Of a stretch of DNA of 64,000 bases, positions 17,002 to 26,286 are shown one piece after another. Origin of the DNA: C7867-006 sp035438705 (GTDB taxonomy: Bacteria; Patescibacteriota; Minisyncoccia; Phycocordibacterales; DATDWN01); assembly GCA_035438705.1 (NCBI GenBank), contig DAORIV010000003.1, forward strand, positions 9,834 through 73,833. The letters run 5' to 3'. Numbering within the stretch: the first letter of the stretch is position 1; every line of letters starts with the position of its first letter. The notes under the pieces are model-generated. The model did not search any database. It was not told where the DNA came from and was given only the letters and a program-made list of their open reading frames with translations. A program made the position numbers and the translations under genes.

Positions 17002-20000
17002 TTAGTTAGATCTTGTTTGGATTAGGCCTGAAGCAGATAGGCCTGGTAGACCGTATCCGTTTGACCAGTCAGCATCGAACAATCCTGATGTAGATGTAGC
17101 GTTACCTGACCATACGAAGTTACTTGTTGAAGTAGCTGCAGATGATGTAGATACGTTATATCCTGGAGTCAAGTTTGTTTGGTAAGCTGAGTCACCTAGA
17201 AGTGTTGCCACTACTGATGAACCTGTAGTTACACCAGATACTGAACCCTTAAGCTCGAAGTATACTGTTGAACCAGCTGAAACTTGAACTGGAGAAATTG
17301 AACCAAGTGATGGTGCAATTGCAAATGCAGTTCCGTTTGTAGCTGTTGATACAGTTGATCCGATTTGACCTGATGTACCTTGACCAGAAACTGGTGAAGA
17401 GTATGAAGCATCAGTGTATCCGAACAATTGTATGTTTGTAACTGTAGCTGATGTTGTTGATAGAGTGAACTTGAATTGAGAAACTCCGATAGAGCCGTTT
17501 GAATTAGCTGTAACTTTGAATCTCATTAGTCTTCCATCAGCAATACCTGTTGATGCTAGTGTATCAAGCGCTAGAACTGGGTATGACTTGAATAGTCTTA
17601 GACCAGCAACAGATGTTGAACCTGTAGCGTTGATTGTTGAACCAGAACCAACTCCTGTACCTTGAGTACCTGTTGAGTCTGAACCGTTAAAGTCAACTCT
17701 GATTAGACTTCCCTGTGTTCCAGGTTGTGAAGTTCCAACTGAAGCTGTATCTACTTTAACTGTTAGAGTCTTGTCAGCATCCTTAGGTAGAGAAACTGGA
17801 GTTGCAAATGTTGATGTAGCGTATGCACTTGTTCCAGTGAATACTGCTGAACCAATTTGAACAGCACCGTCCCAGATAGAAACTGAAACTAGATCAGCTG
17901 ATGAGCCAGATGTTAGTTTTAGTCCTAGTCTGTTTAGGTTAACTCCTTCGTTTGTAGCTCTGAACTTCAATACTGCTGCTGTTGATCCTGTTGAACCAGC
18001 TGCAACAACTCCGTATGAAGGAGATGAAGAATCTGTAGATACAACTAGAGAACCTGTTCCAACAGTCATTGTAGAACCTGCTGCGTTAGTAACTGTCTCT
18101 GAAACATCATTTGATGAAGTTACTCCAGTTACTGTTATTGATGGAGATGATAGTCCCCATGCTAGTGTTCCAGAAGCTGCTGAAGTCACATTACATTTTA
18201 GTGCAAGTGTCTTAACAGTTCCCTTTGTTACAACTAGAGATTGATCTAGTGTAAATGTATTGTTTCCTGTTGCTGAAGGATTAACAACATTTGAACCTGT
18301 GTTCAATGCTACTGATCCATCAAACAATTGACATGAGTTTACATGAGAAGCACTTACTGATGCTGACAATGATAGTGGGATAGAAGAGAATCTTACATCC
18401 TCACCAGATTGTGAAGCATCGAATTGGAAGTTACTAAATGTAAATCCTTGTGCACCAGCTACGATACTTTGAGCAGCTGGAGTTGCAGAAACTCTTATAT
18501 CAAGAGCTGCAGCTCTAACTGTCATAGTGTTCATAGTGAATACAGCGTTTGTCAAAGTTAGGTTGTTACCTGTTGTTTGACCTGTAACGTTTGTCCAATC
18601 AGATGAAGGTGTTGTTGATGCAACAATTGTTGAATTGTTTGACAAAGTTGAAGGAAGTTTACCCTTTAGAGTATATGTCTTCATTCCAACTGGGTATGTA
18701 ATTGTATCTGTGAATGTTACTTTTTGTGCAACACCACCTACGTTTACTGCATCAACTGGTCCTGCAACTACTGCACCGTTTTGATCAACGATTGAAACGT
18801 TTGTCAAAAGGTTTGAAGAAGCAGCTACACCAGCATTGTAGTTAAACCAGAATACAGCACTTTGTACTGAGATTGGTTCACCCTTGATGTCTGTTTGGTA
18901 TCCTCCAAGTACTTGGTTAGGAACGTTAAGTGCTACGTTTTGAGCAGCTACTGAAGTTGCCTTTTGGATAGTTGTTACTGATCCACCAGATACTGTTACT
19001 AGAGAACCTGAGAAGAATGGTGTACCTGTTGTAAATTCAGAACCTGTTGTTACTGAACCAGTTGAACCTGGAGTTGGTGTTATACCATATCCATAAGTTA
19101 CACCTGATACATAAACATCAGTGTTTCTGTAAATATCAAATTGTACTGTTCTTCCTGAAGCTCCTGATCCAACGATATCTCCTTGGATGTAAACATCCTT
19201 AGAAAGACCTTTGTCTAGAAGAATTCCACCAGGGAAGTTAGCAGAGAAATACTTACCATCAGAAGAAACTTCTGTTGGATAAGATGTTCCATCTACATAA
19301 ACCATTACATTAGCAAGGTCGTTTGCTGAAGCAGAACCTGTTTGGTTCCATCTTACTGACCAAAGTTTAACTTGCTCTGCTGAGCCAGCTGTAACTCTGA
19401 TACCAGCAAATTTGTATGCTGTTGTACCAATTTCTTTTGTTTGAGCTGTGTTTGGATCAAATGAAGAAACTGCTAGTTGTGATGTTCCAAGTGTTAATGA
19501 AGCGTTAACAGTGTGTTGAGCACCTGTTACTGGAAGTGATCCAGCAACTGAAGCTGAAGTGTTAACTGCGATAACATTTAGTCCTCCAACTTGTCCTGCA
19601 TATGAAGACAATGAAGAATTCATGTTACCTGCTACAGTAACAGTTTGTGAAGTACCAGCTTTGATCACCCAAGGCTCACCTACCATTGCTTGGTGGTTTG
19701 AGTTAAGTGTCTTTGCGATACCAATTTGTGTTCCATCACTCTTTAGTAGAACAACTCCTGACAATGCAGCGTCTTGCATTAGTCCAACTCTTTCAACTGT
19801 CAATGAATTAACAGTTACATCAGATGAACCAGCTGTAAGAACAACTGTAGTGAAAGGAACTCTTGAAGCACTTTGTGGTGCTAGAGAGTTAGCAGGTTGT
19901 GAACCAGCTGAAACTGTAAGTGATCCACCTTGTGGATTACCTGGAGTAACTGGAGTTGTAACAACTGAATTCATTGAATTCAATTTTGCTCTAGTTATAG

Positions 20001-20418
20001 CTCCTACATATCCAGCAGCTGGAGTAATTCCATATTTATTTTGGAATTTGATTACAGCAGCTTTTGTAGCTGGACCGAAAGTTGAAGTCTCCATACCTGG
20101 TGAACCAGCGCCTGTAGATGCAACTTTTGTGTCAGCACTCATGTTAAGAACCTTTTGTAGATTCATAACATCAGTACCCTTACTACCAACTGTTAAATTT
20201 GTGTTGAATGTGTAGCCAGTTGAAGCTGTACTACCACCCGTTGTTGCTGAAAGTTGTGCTTGTAGCGCTGAAATAGTCGCTAGCAAACTGTTGATTTGAG
20301 CTTGTAGGTCAGTTGCTGATTGAGCACTTGCAAGTGCTGGTACAAATGCACCAGCTGCCATTGCGATACCTACAAAACCAGATACCAACTTTGCAGTTGT
20401 TGATTTTGTTAAATTCAT
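17002..20418 (-). CDS. S-layer-like peptidoglycan-binding surface protein
   Basis: A 1138-residue exported protein. It has a classic signal peptide (residues 1-33, ending ALASAQ), a short coiled coil (about 35-60, ATDLQAQINSLLATISALQA) and a PG_binding_1 domain (about 70-150, with LTVGSKGTDVMNLQKVL and STFGPATKAAVIKFQNKYG). The remaining ~980 residues are Gly/Ser/Thr/Val-rich and look like serial beta-sandwich domains, with only two or three Cys. This anchor-plus-beta architecture is typical of the proposed cell-surface layer proteins of Parcubacteria. Codon use is strongly biased to a few codons (GTT, GCT, ACT, TCA), and the gene has its own promoter, a ~475-nt leader and a strong terminator, all signs of very high expression. 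Confidence 0.85.
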   Translation of the reverse strand: MNLTKSTTAKLVSGFVGIAMAAGAFVPALASAQSATDLQAQINSLLATISALQAQLSATTGGSTASTGYTFNTNLTVGSKGTDVMNLQKVLNMSADTKVASTGAGSPGMETSTFGPATKAAVIKFQNKYGITPAAGYVGAITRAKLNSMNSVVTTPVTPGNPQGGSLTVSAGSQPANSLAPQSASRVPFTTVVLTAGSSDVTVNSLTVERVGLMQDAALSGVVLLKSDGTQIGIAKTLNSNHQAMVGEPWVIKAGTSQTVTVAGNMNSSLSSYAGQVGGLNVIAVNTSASVAGSLPVTGAQHTVNASLTLGTSQLAVSSFDPNTAQTKEIGTTAYKFAGIRVTAGSAEQVKLWSVRWNQTGSASANDLANVMVYVDGTSYPTEVSSDGKYFSANFPGGILLDKGLSKDVYIQGDIVGSGASGRTVQFDIYRNTDVYVSGVTYGYGITPTPGSTGSVTTGSEFTTGTPFFSGSLVTVSGGSVTTIQKATSVAAQNVALNVPNQVLGGYQTDIKGEPISVQSAVFWFNYNAGVAASSNLLTNVSIVDQNGAVVAGPVDAVNVGGVAQKVTFTDTITYPVGMKTYTLKGKLPSTLSNNSTIVASTTPSSDWTNVTGQTTGNNLTLTNAVFTMNTMTVRAAALDIRVSATPAAQSIVAGAQGFTFSNFQFDASQSGEDVRFSSIPLSLSASVSASHVNSCQLFDGSVALNTGSNVVNPSATGNNTFTLDQSLVVTKGTVKTLALKCNVTSAASGTLAWGLSSPSITVTGVTSSNDVSETVTNAAGSTMTVGTGSLVVSTDSSSPSYGVVAAGSTGSTAAVLKFRATNEGVNLNRLGLKLTSGSSADLVSVSIWDGAVQIGSAVFTGTSAYATSTFATPVSLPKDADKTLTVKVDTASVGTSQPGTQGSLIRVDFNGSDSTGTQGTGVGSGSTINATGSTSVAGLRLFKSYPVLALDTLASTGIADGRLMRFKVTANSNGSIGVSQFKFTLSTTSATVTNIQLFGYTDASYSSPVSGQGTSGQIGSTVSTATNGTAFAIAPSLGSISPVQVSAGSTVYFELKGSVSGVTTGSSVVATLLGDSAYQTNLTPGYNVSTSSAATSTSNFVWSGNATSTSGLFDADWSNGYGLPGLSASGLIQTRSN

Positions 20419-20893
20419 ATATATGTTTTTAATGAAACAAACTCTTCTATTGCTATTAATAATATTTTTAGAAGAAGTTTGGGAAACGATTAACTACTTA
20501 ATAATTTTCAGATGTGATCGTGTCTATGTTTGCAAATTGTTTTTTACACAACTTACAAACATTTTCCACGACCACATCTTTCATACTAACCCAAGATTTT
20601 AATTGTTTTGTTTTGCATTCAACATTGCCTTTATTTCAAAATAAATTTGAAATAAAAACGTACTGACACAAACCAAATCGACACAAAAATGTTTGGGTAG
20701 ATGGCATTTTTATTTTGAATTTCTGAAGTACTGAAAAAAGGAATAAATCTGAAAGTCAGAAATGAAACTGTAGACACTCTTTAAACAGTGCCTAAATTTG
20801 TGATCCATATTTAGTTGTCAAAAAACAATCAATTCAGAAATTGGAAAGTATATACAGCATTACAACGTATATGAAGTATGAACCTCATATACA
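20419..20893 (-). promoter_or_regulatory. Long 5' leader of the S-layer-like mRNA
   Basis: About 475 nt separate the promoter from the start codon. The leader holds a GTATATGAGG-TTCATAC-TTCATATAC palindrome at its 5' end (20866-20891), A/T-rich stretches, a TTTCAAATTTATTTTGAAA hairpin near 20633-20651, and one short frame at 20498-20584. No ribosome binding site with strong complementarity precedes the S-layer ATG. Long stable leaders are known for S-layer mRNAs in other bacteria; the parallel is inference. Confidence 0.5.
20498..20584 (-). CDS. Possible 28-residue leader peptide with a CxxC motif
   Basis: ATG at 20584 opens a frame reading MKDVVVENVCKLCKKQF and ending SENY. The CKLCKKQF stretch looks like one zinc-binding half of a small zinc finger. 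It lies in the leader 80 nt before the S-layer gene, has no clear ribosome binding site and could be chance; I list it because the amino-acid pattern is unlike random AT-rich translation. Confidence 0.25.
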   Translation of the reverse strand: MKDVVVENVCKLCKKQFANIDTITSENY

Positions 20894-20899
20894 TTACAC

Positions 20900-20927
20900 A
20901 TTATATATACTAGCCTTGGACTTTCAA
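20900..20927 (-). promoter_or_regulatory. Promoter of the S-layer-like gene
   Basis: Minus strand TTGAAA (20922-20927), 16-nt spacer, TATAAT (20900-20905). A second candidate, TTGACT-17-TAACCT, lies about 120 nt further upstream. Confidence 0.6.
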
Positions 20928-21060
20928 ATCTATTCGTGTGGATAACTTTAAATAATAAGCCCTATTTTTCATAAAATTACAAAAAAATGGACCAAAATTC
21001 AAAAAAATACACACACGGGAAGGTTATCAAAAAATACGCAAAAAGTCAATTTGAACAAGA

Positions 21061-21783
21061 CTAATTTTTTATAGAATATCTACTCCATCTTCTCTCTCCA
21101 GTTTTGAGAATTATTCCAGCTTCGATAAGTGATATAAGCTCTCTTTGAATGGTTTTTTCACTTACGTCTTTTATCACAAGAGAAATATCTTTTATCGTAA
21201 GATCCTTCTTTTTCTTAAGTAGACCGAGGATGATTCCTTGACGATTGTTACTTTTGAAGCCTCCATTGTCCTTTACAATTGAACTGTCTTTAAAAGAAGA
21301 TGTTTCTCTGATAAATGTATTTTGAGGAGTATAATTTTGAGTGCTACCGAAAAATTCTTTGGGCAATATTTCATTAGAATAATCAGTCTTTGATGTATGA
21401 TTAAAAAGTTCTAGAAGTCTACCAAATTCTTCTTTAATAACTGTAAAGTTCATTTTAGAAATAAGTCCAGCGAGTAGTGACACTTCCAACAAAGAAACTA
21501 TTTCTGAAACTCTTGTTTTAATATTGTGGAAAAAGTTTGGAAGCTCAGATTGTCTTATGTCTTTATAAGTTATTGTAAAAGACAAAAGTTCAGAGACTTT
21601 TTTTCTTAAAGTCCATTTCATTGGTTCATTATCAGACAGTAGATTTGTTATCAAATAGACAGCGGAAGCAAGTTTCTCTGTCTTTTTACAAATAAAGATG
21701 AAGTCACTCCCACCTTCAAAAAATGACTTAATATCTGTATTGTTTGAGCTATTTGCAATGTTATTATTTTCTGGGTTTTCCAT
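21061..21783 (-). CDS. Putative winged-helix regulator
   Basis: A 240-residue soluble protein. Residues about 1-20 are Asn-rich and disordered. Residues 25-130 are predicted helical (SDFIFICKKTEKLASAVYLI; LRKKVSELLSFTITYKDIRQ). Residues about 170-240 form a winged helix: RQGIILGLLKKKKDLTIKDI, VSEKTIQRELISLIEAGII and a wing ending RRWSRYSIKN. The family seems to be a conserved Parcubacterial protein, but I cannot name it. Just upstream of its start, between it and ftsK, lies a cluster of GTCYTT repeats at roughly helical spacing, which could be its own operator. The direction, between the S-layer gene and ftsK, leaves either as a possible target. Confidence 0.65.
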   Translation of the reverse strand: MENPENNNIANSSNNTDIKSFFEGGSDFIFICKKTEKLASAVYLITNLLSDNEPMKWTLRKKVSELLSFTITYKDIRQSELPNFFHNIKTRVSEIVSLLEVSLLAGLISKMNFTVIKEEFGRLLELFNHTSKTDYSNEILPKEFFGSTQNYTPQNTFIRETSSFKDSSIVKDNGGFKSNNRQGIILGLLKKKKDLTIKDISLVIKDVSEKTIQRELISLIEAGIILKTGERRWSRYSIKN

Positions 21784-21808
21784 ATTTTGTACTTTATATG
21801 ACTTTTGA

Positions 21809-21940
21809 GTCTTTTTAAGTCTTTAAATGGTGTATTTTATATGTCCTTATTGTCTTATATAATACCATACTGTCCTTTATCAAGTCAAGTGTCTTTATAA
21901 ATATATCAGTAAAAGACTATTGTTTGCAAGTGCTGTCTTT
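21809..21940. promoter_or_regulatory. Cluster of GTCYTT repeats (possible operator array)
   Basis: GTCTTT/GTCCTT/GTCTTA hexamers start at 21809, 21819, 21843, 21852, 21872, 21891 and 21935, and AAAGAC in the other orientation lies at 21912. Most intervals are near 10 or 20 bp, placing the sites on one face of the helix. Confidence 0.5.
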
Positions 21941-21992
21941 GTGGTTTATCTAACCATATTTGTTTGTGTATTTATGGCTATATTTTCTAGTG

Positions 21993-21998
21993 TATAAT
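21993..21998 (+). promoter_or_regulatory. -10 box upstream of ftsK
   Basis: TATAAT on the plus strand, giving a leader of about 45 nt before the ATG at 22051. No convincing -35. Confidence 0.45.
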
Positions 21999-22050
21999 GT
22001 CTTAGTAACACATAGGACTTATTAGTAATAATTTGATAAAATTAACAGAA

Positions 22051-24276
22051 ATGTCACGACAAAGTAAGAAAGATAAAAAGGTTCGTTCAAAAGATAATCT
22101 GGATGAAGAAAGTGGTGGTGAAAGACTACTAAAAGAAGAGACTGTAAGAGCAATTGTTGCGGTAATATTCTTTGTTTTTTCTGTGTTTTTCACACTTTCC
22201 GCATTTAATAAAGGGGGTATTGTAGGCGAAAAATCTTTCCATGGACTATCTTTCCTGTTTGGTGTTGGTTTCTATATACTGCCTATACTATTTTTGATTC
22301 TCTCTATTTCATTTTTTAGAACACTGCACAAAAAACTTGCCCTTACTCACAGCATTGGAGGATTAATATTTTTTACCTCCTCTCTCTCATTAATAAATAT
22401 TAGTATGCCTGAAAAAGGGGGTGTTGTTGGTAAATTTATATCTAACCCACTTATTAACTTATTTGATACTTATGCAAGTGTAGTAATACTTATTGCACTA
22501 ATAACCATTTCATTAATTGTTATATTTGATGCACCTCTAAGACTGTCATTCCTTGGGAACCTCTTTAAAAAGAAAGACAAGATCGAAGAAGAGGAAGATG
22601 GTTCTCCTGAACTACTTATCTCAAACGCAGAGCAACTTGGGATAACTCCAAAGGAATTGAAAGCTATGGCCAATGAACCTTTAACTAAAACGACTGAAGC
22701 ACAAGTTAAAAAAGAGGAAGTTGAAGTTAAAAAGGATGAGTTTGGAATTAATCCCCTTTTGTGGAATGGAAAAGAATTCACCCCTCCTCCACTATCTTTA
22801 CTTTCTCAAGACAAAGGCAAGCCTGGAGTTGGTGATATCAAATCTAACTCAAATATAATAAAAAGAACTCTGCAAAACTTCGGTATTAATGTTGAAATGG
22901 ATGAAATATCAATTGGACCATCTATTACAAGGTATGCATTAAAACCTGCAGAAGGTGTAAAACTATCTAGAATACTTGGTTTACAGAACGATCTTTCCCT
23001 AGCTCTAGCTGCACACCCAATTAGAATTGAAGCCCCAATACCCGGCAAATCTCTAGTAGGTATTGAAATCCCAAACACAACCAAAACCAAAGTTGGTCTT
23101 GGACCCCTACTAGCGTCAAATGAATTCCAGAATTCTGAAATGCCACTTCTTATGAGTCTTGGTAAAGGAACTTCTGGTTCTTCTTTCTATGCAAACTTAG
23201 CAAAGTCACCTCACCTTCTAATAGCTGGAACAACTGGATCAGGAAAATCAATTACCATCCACGCATTAATTACATCTCTTTTGTACAGAAATTCTCCAGA
23301 CAATCTAAAATTTATAATGGTTGATCCAAAAAGAGTTGAACTTACTCTTTACAACAAAATACCCCACTTACTTACACCTGTAATAACAGACGCAAAGAAA
23401 ACCATCTTGGCTCTTAAATGGGCAGCTAAAGAAATGGATAGAAGATATGAAATACTCCAAAAACACAGTCTGCAGAATATAGCTTCTTATCATAAAAATG
23501 TTTTAGAGCCAGCTATTAAAAAAATGGAAAAGGACAGAGGTGCATCTGAAGATGGTGAACCTAAAACAGAAACAATGCCTTACATCGTAATTGTAGTTGA
23601 TGAGTTGGCTGATATTATGCAAGCATATCCTCGTGAACTAGAATCTGCGATAGTGAGACTGGCTCAAATGTCCCGTGCTGTCGGAATTCACTTAATACTT
23701 TCTACACAAAGACCTTCAGTTAATGTTATTACTGGTCTTATTAAAGCAAACATACCTTCAAGAATCGCTCTTCAAGTAGCAAGTCAAATAGATTCAAGAA
23801 CAATTCTTGATATGCCGGGCGCTGAGAAACTTCTTGGTGCCGGAGACATGCTTTACCTTTCTGGAGAGATGAGTCAACCACAGAGAATTCAATCTGCTTT
23901 TATTTCTGAAAATGAAGTTAAGGATGTGGTAAAATTCCTCGCACAAGGTTATGAAAATGATATTCCGAGTGAAATTAATCTTGATGCAAATAACAATAAC
24001 GTCAAAAACAGTATCTTCGAAGCAACTCTAGACGATGAAAAAATGGAAGAAGAGGATGATTTGTATGAAGAAGCTAAACAGACAGTACTAGAAGCCGGCA
24101 AAGCTAGTACATCTTATCTACAAAGAAAGCTTGGGGTTGGATACGCCAGAGCAGCAAGACTAATTGATATTCTAGAGGAAAGAGGTGTTGTTGGTCCTGG
24201 CTCAGGTGCAAAACCTAGAGAGGTCTTCGGTGCTAGTCCTACCTCAAACGACGAGGACACAGGAGAAACTGTATGA
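22051..24276 (+). CDS. ftsK: DNA translocase FtsK/SpoIIIE
   Basis: A 741-residue translocase that pumps chromosomal DNA through the division septum. I use the ATG at MSRQSKKDKK, since the upstream extension would start at TTG. The N-terminus has a basic tail and four membrane helices (residues about 38-170), a short acidic linker (about 185-240), then the alpha-beta motor. Walker A is GTTGSGKS, Walker B is PYIVIVVDELADIM, and MSRAVGIHLILSTQRPS follows. The C-terminal gamma winged helix is AGKASTSYLQRKLGVGYARAARLIDILEERG, which reads KOPS-type sites in other bacteria. The linker is short compared with E. coli FtsK, closer to SpoIIIE. It overlaps the next gene by 4 nt. Confidence 0.96.
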   Translation: MSRQSKKDKKVRSKDNLDEESGGERLLKEETVRAIVAVIFFVFSVFFTLSAFNKGGIVGEKSFHGLSFLFGVGFYILPILFLILSISFFRTLHKKLALTHSIGGLIFFTSSLSLINISMPEKGGVVGKFISNPLINLFDTYASVVILIALITISLIVIFDAPLRLSFLGNLFKKKDKIEEEEDGSPELLISNAEQLGITPKELKAMANEPLTKTTEAQVKKEEVEVKKDEFGINPLLWNGKEFTPPPLSLLSQDKGKPGVGDIKSNSNIIKRTLQNFGINVEMDEISIGPSITRYALKPAEGVKLSRILGLQNDLSLALAAHPIRIEAPIPGKSLVGIEIPNTTKTKVGLGPLLASNEFQNSEMPLLMSLGKGTSGSSFYANLAKSPHLLIAGTTGSGKSITIHALITSLLYRNSPDNLKFIMVDPKRVELTLYNKIPHLLTPVITDAKKTILALKWAAKEMDRRYEILQKHSLQNIASYHKNVLEPAIKKMEKDRGASEDGEPKTETMPYIVIVVDELADIMQAYPRELESAIVRLAQMSRAVGIHLILSTQRPSVNVITGLIKANIPSRIALQVASQIDSRTILDMPGAEKLLGAGDMLYLSGEMSQPQRIQSAFISENEVKDVVKFLAQGYENDIPSEINLDANNNNVKNSIFEATLDDEKMEEEDDLYEEAKQTVLEAGKASTSYLQRKLGVGYARAARLIDILEERGVVGPGSGAKPREVFGASPTSNDEDTGETV

Positions 24277-24620
24277 GAAATGTAACTATTCTTCGCAAAT
24301 TTCTACTTTATTCGTTTTTCGTAATTATTATACTCTATTCCCTTTTTCAAGCACAAAAAATAATTAAAGGTCCTAGTATTGAAATATTTAATCCGAAAAG
24401 TGGAGCTACCTACAGCCAGACTTTGATAGAAGTAGAAGGAATGGCCAAAAATGTTGCATATCTTAATATGAATGGACGACCTATATTTACTGATAAAAAT
24501 GGGTATTTTAAAGAAAAATTCTTATTGTCCCCCGGTTACAATGTCATAAAATTAGATGCTGAAGATAAGTTCAAAAAATATACCGAACAAAAACTAGAGA
24601 TTATACTAAAAGAATACTAG
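24273..24620 (+). CDS. Membrane-anchored Ig-like domain protein
   Basis: A 115-residue protein beginning inside the ftsK stop (ATGA overlap), so translationally coupled. One membrane helix (residues about 8-27) is followed by a single beta-sandwich domain (about 33-112) with IEIFNPKSGATYSQTLIEVE, LNMNGRPIFTDKNGYFKE and SPGYNVIKLDAEDKFKK. This resembles the glucodextranase domain B-like family (PF09136), seen in surface proteins of Patescibacteria. Function unknown; coupling to ftsK may be only transcriptional. Confidence 0.7.
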   Translation: MRNVTILRKFLLYSFFVIIILYSLFQAQKIIKGPSIEIFNPKSGATYSQTLIEVEGMAKNVAYLNMNGRPIFTDKNGYFKEKFLLSPGYNVIKLDAEDKFKKYTEQKLEIILKEY

Positions 24621-24703
24621 TGCCCAACAAGACCTGATGCTAGTCAATTGTATAATTTAATACTAGGTATAAAATACATTTATTATTATAAACACTTAAA
24701 AAC

Positions 24704-25786
24704 ATGATGAAGAAAAAGGCACCAAAAGAGCCGAAAAAAATGATGAGTGATGCGGGAGGTGTAAATGTTGAAAATACACTTCGAGAAATTAGAACTAAAT
24801 TTGGTGATGACTCAATCATGATGCTTGGAGACAAACCTCATGTAGATGTAAATTCAATATCTACTGGTTCTATTGGATTAGACACAGCACTTGGAGTTGG
24901 AGGATTGCCACGTGGAAGAATAATTGAAATTTTTGGTCCTGAATCTTCAGGAAAAACCACCCTATCGCTACATGTTGTAGCAGAAGCACAGAAAAAAGGA
25001 GGTATATGCGCATTCATTGATGCTGAACATGCTATGGACCCAGAATATGCCCAAAGACTAGGTGTTAATATAAATCAATTACTCATATCTCAACCAGATA
25101 ACGGCGAACAAGCTTTGGAAATTGTTGAATCTTTGGTTAGATCAGGAAAATTAGATGTTATTGTCATTGACTCTGTTGCAGCCTTAACTCCTAGAGATGA
25201 AATCGAGGGAGATATGGGTTCTCACCATGTTGGTAAACAAGCTCGTCTAATGTCACAGGCACTAAGGAAACTAACTGCGATAGTGGCTAAATCCAAAACA
25301 ATAGTCATTTTCCTAAACCAAATCCGAATGCAAATAGGTGTTATGTTTGGAAACCCAGAGACTACTCCAGGTGGAAAAGCTTTGAAATTCTACACTTCTG
25401 TACGTATAGACATACGCCGAATAGCCCAGATAAAAAAGGGTGAAGAAATAATGGGAGGAAGAATAAGAGTAAAGGTTGTAAAAAACAAAGTCGCTGCTCC
25501 TTTCAAACAGACAGAGTTTGATCTAATGTATAACGAAGGAATCTCCCGTGAAGGTGAACTCATCGCTTTGGGAGAAAAAATGGGAGTCATTACAAAATCT
25601 GGAACGAGTTATAGCTTTGGAGAAGAAAAACTTGGGCGTGGATATGATGCAACAAGACAGTTTTTGAAAGACAAAGCTAACAAAAAAATAGCTGATGCCA
25701 TCTTAAAGGAGATTCGCTCAGGACTAGATAAGAATGGAGGTTCTGTGGTTGCAAGCTCTGGTAGTGAATCTGAAAGCTCTGAATAA
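24704..25786 (+). CDS. recA: Recombinase RecA
   Basis: A 360-residue RecA that forms ATP-dependent filaments on single-stranded DNA for homologous pairing and repair. Walker A is GPESSGKTT, followed by FIDAEHAMDPEYAQRLGV, Walker B LDVIVIDSVAAL, loop L1 EGDMGSHHVGKQARLMSQAL, and loop L2 IFLNQIRMQIGVMFGNPETT. The C-terminal domain is present and ends in a Ser/Glu-rich tail. The start has several Met choices within 14 codons; MMKKK is used because it follows a short leader from TATAAT near 24650. It ends 5 nt before a small pilin-like gene. Confidence 0.98.
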   Translation: MMKKKAPKEPKKMMSDAGGVNVENTLREIRTKFGDDSIMMLGDKPHVDVNSISTGSIGLDTALGVGGLPRGRIIEIFGPESSGKTTLSLHVVAEAQKKGGICAFIDAEHAMDPEYAQRLGVNINQLLISQPDNGEQALEIVESLVRSGKLDVIVIDSVAALTPRDEIEGDMGSHHVGKQARLMSQALRKLTAIVAKSKTIVIFLNQIRMQIGVMFGNPETTPGGKALKFYTSVRIDIRRIAQIKKGEEIMGGRIRVKVVKNKVAAPFKQTEFDLMYNEGISREGELIALGEKMGVITKSGTSYSFGEEKLGRGYDATRQFLKDKANKKIADAILKEIRSGLDKNGGSVVASSGSESESSE

Positions 25787-25791
25787 AATAT

Positions 25792-26187
25792 ATGAAATAT
25801 AATAAAAATAGAGGTTATATAGCACTTATAACCTCTATTTTTATATCTGTAATTCTTTTTTCCATTACACTAAAACAAAATATTGATGGTTGGAATAGTA
25901 ACTATGGAATAATTGAAAATGAATCAAAATTTCAATCCAAGACACTTGCAGAAAGGTGTGTAGATGTATCAATAATAAAAATACTAAATGATACTTATGT
26001 GGAAGGTACAACAAATTATGATAATGGATCTTGTAAAAGTTTTATCAAAGAAACAAATTCCCCTGAAATAGGTTTGACTAAATTTAAAACACAAGCAGTA
26101 GTAAACAAATCTTTTACAAACATAGAAACTGTTTTAAATCATCAAACAATGAAAATTATTTCAAAAAAAGAAATACCGAAAATTTAG
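25792..26187 (+). CDS. Minor pilin-like protein (PilX type)
   Basis: A 131-residue protein with a short basic N-terminus and a hydrophobic helix at residues about 8-26 (GYIALITSIFISVILFSITL), then a polar Asn/Thr/Ser-rich globular part with two Cys (about 56 and 81). The YIALITSIFISVIL stretch resembles the N-terminal helix of PilX/GspK-type minor pilins, which often lack a canonical prepilin Gly-Phe site. It starts 5 nt after recA and precedes a clear type IV pilin. Role in pilus initiation is inferred from context. Confidence 0.6.
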   Translation: MKYNKNRGYIALITSIFISVILFSITLKQNIDGWNSNYGIIENESKFQSKTLAERCVDVSIIKILNDTYVEGTTNYDNGSCKSFIKETNSPEIGLTKFKTQAVVNKSFTNIETVLNHQTMKIISKKEIPKI

Positions 26188-26286
26188 CTCGAAACACACA
26201 ACACAATAGAAAATTTGGTCAACTTGTATATAAAAACAATAGGAGTAAAGTGGTATCAATTAATAAGTTTGATTAATGTAAATTTT

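Noticed and set aside
19559..20215. 218-codon plus-strand frame opposite the S-layer gene
   Set aside because: It is an antisense shadow caused by strong codon bias of the S-layer-like gene; no promoter or ribosome site.
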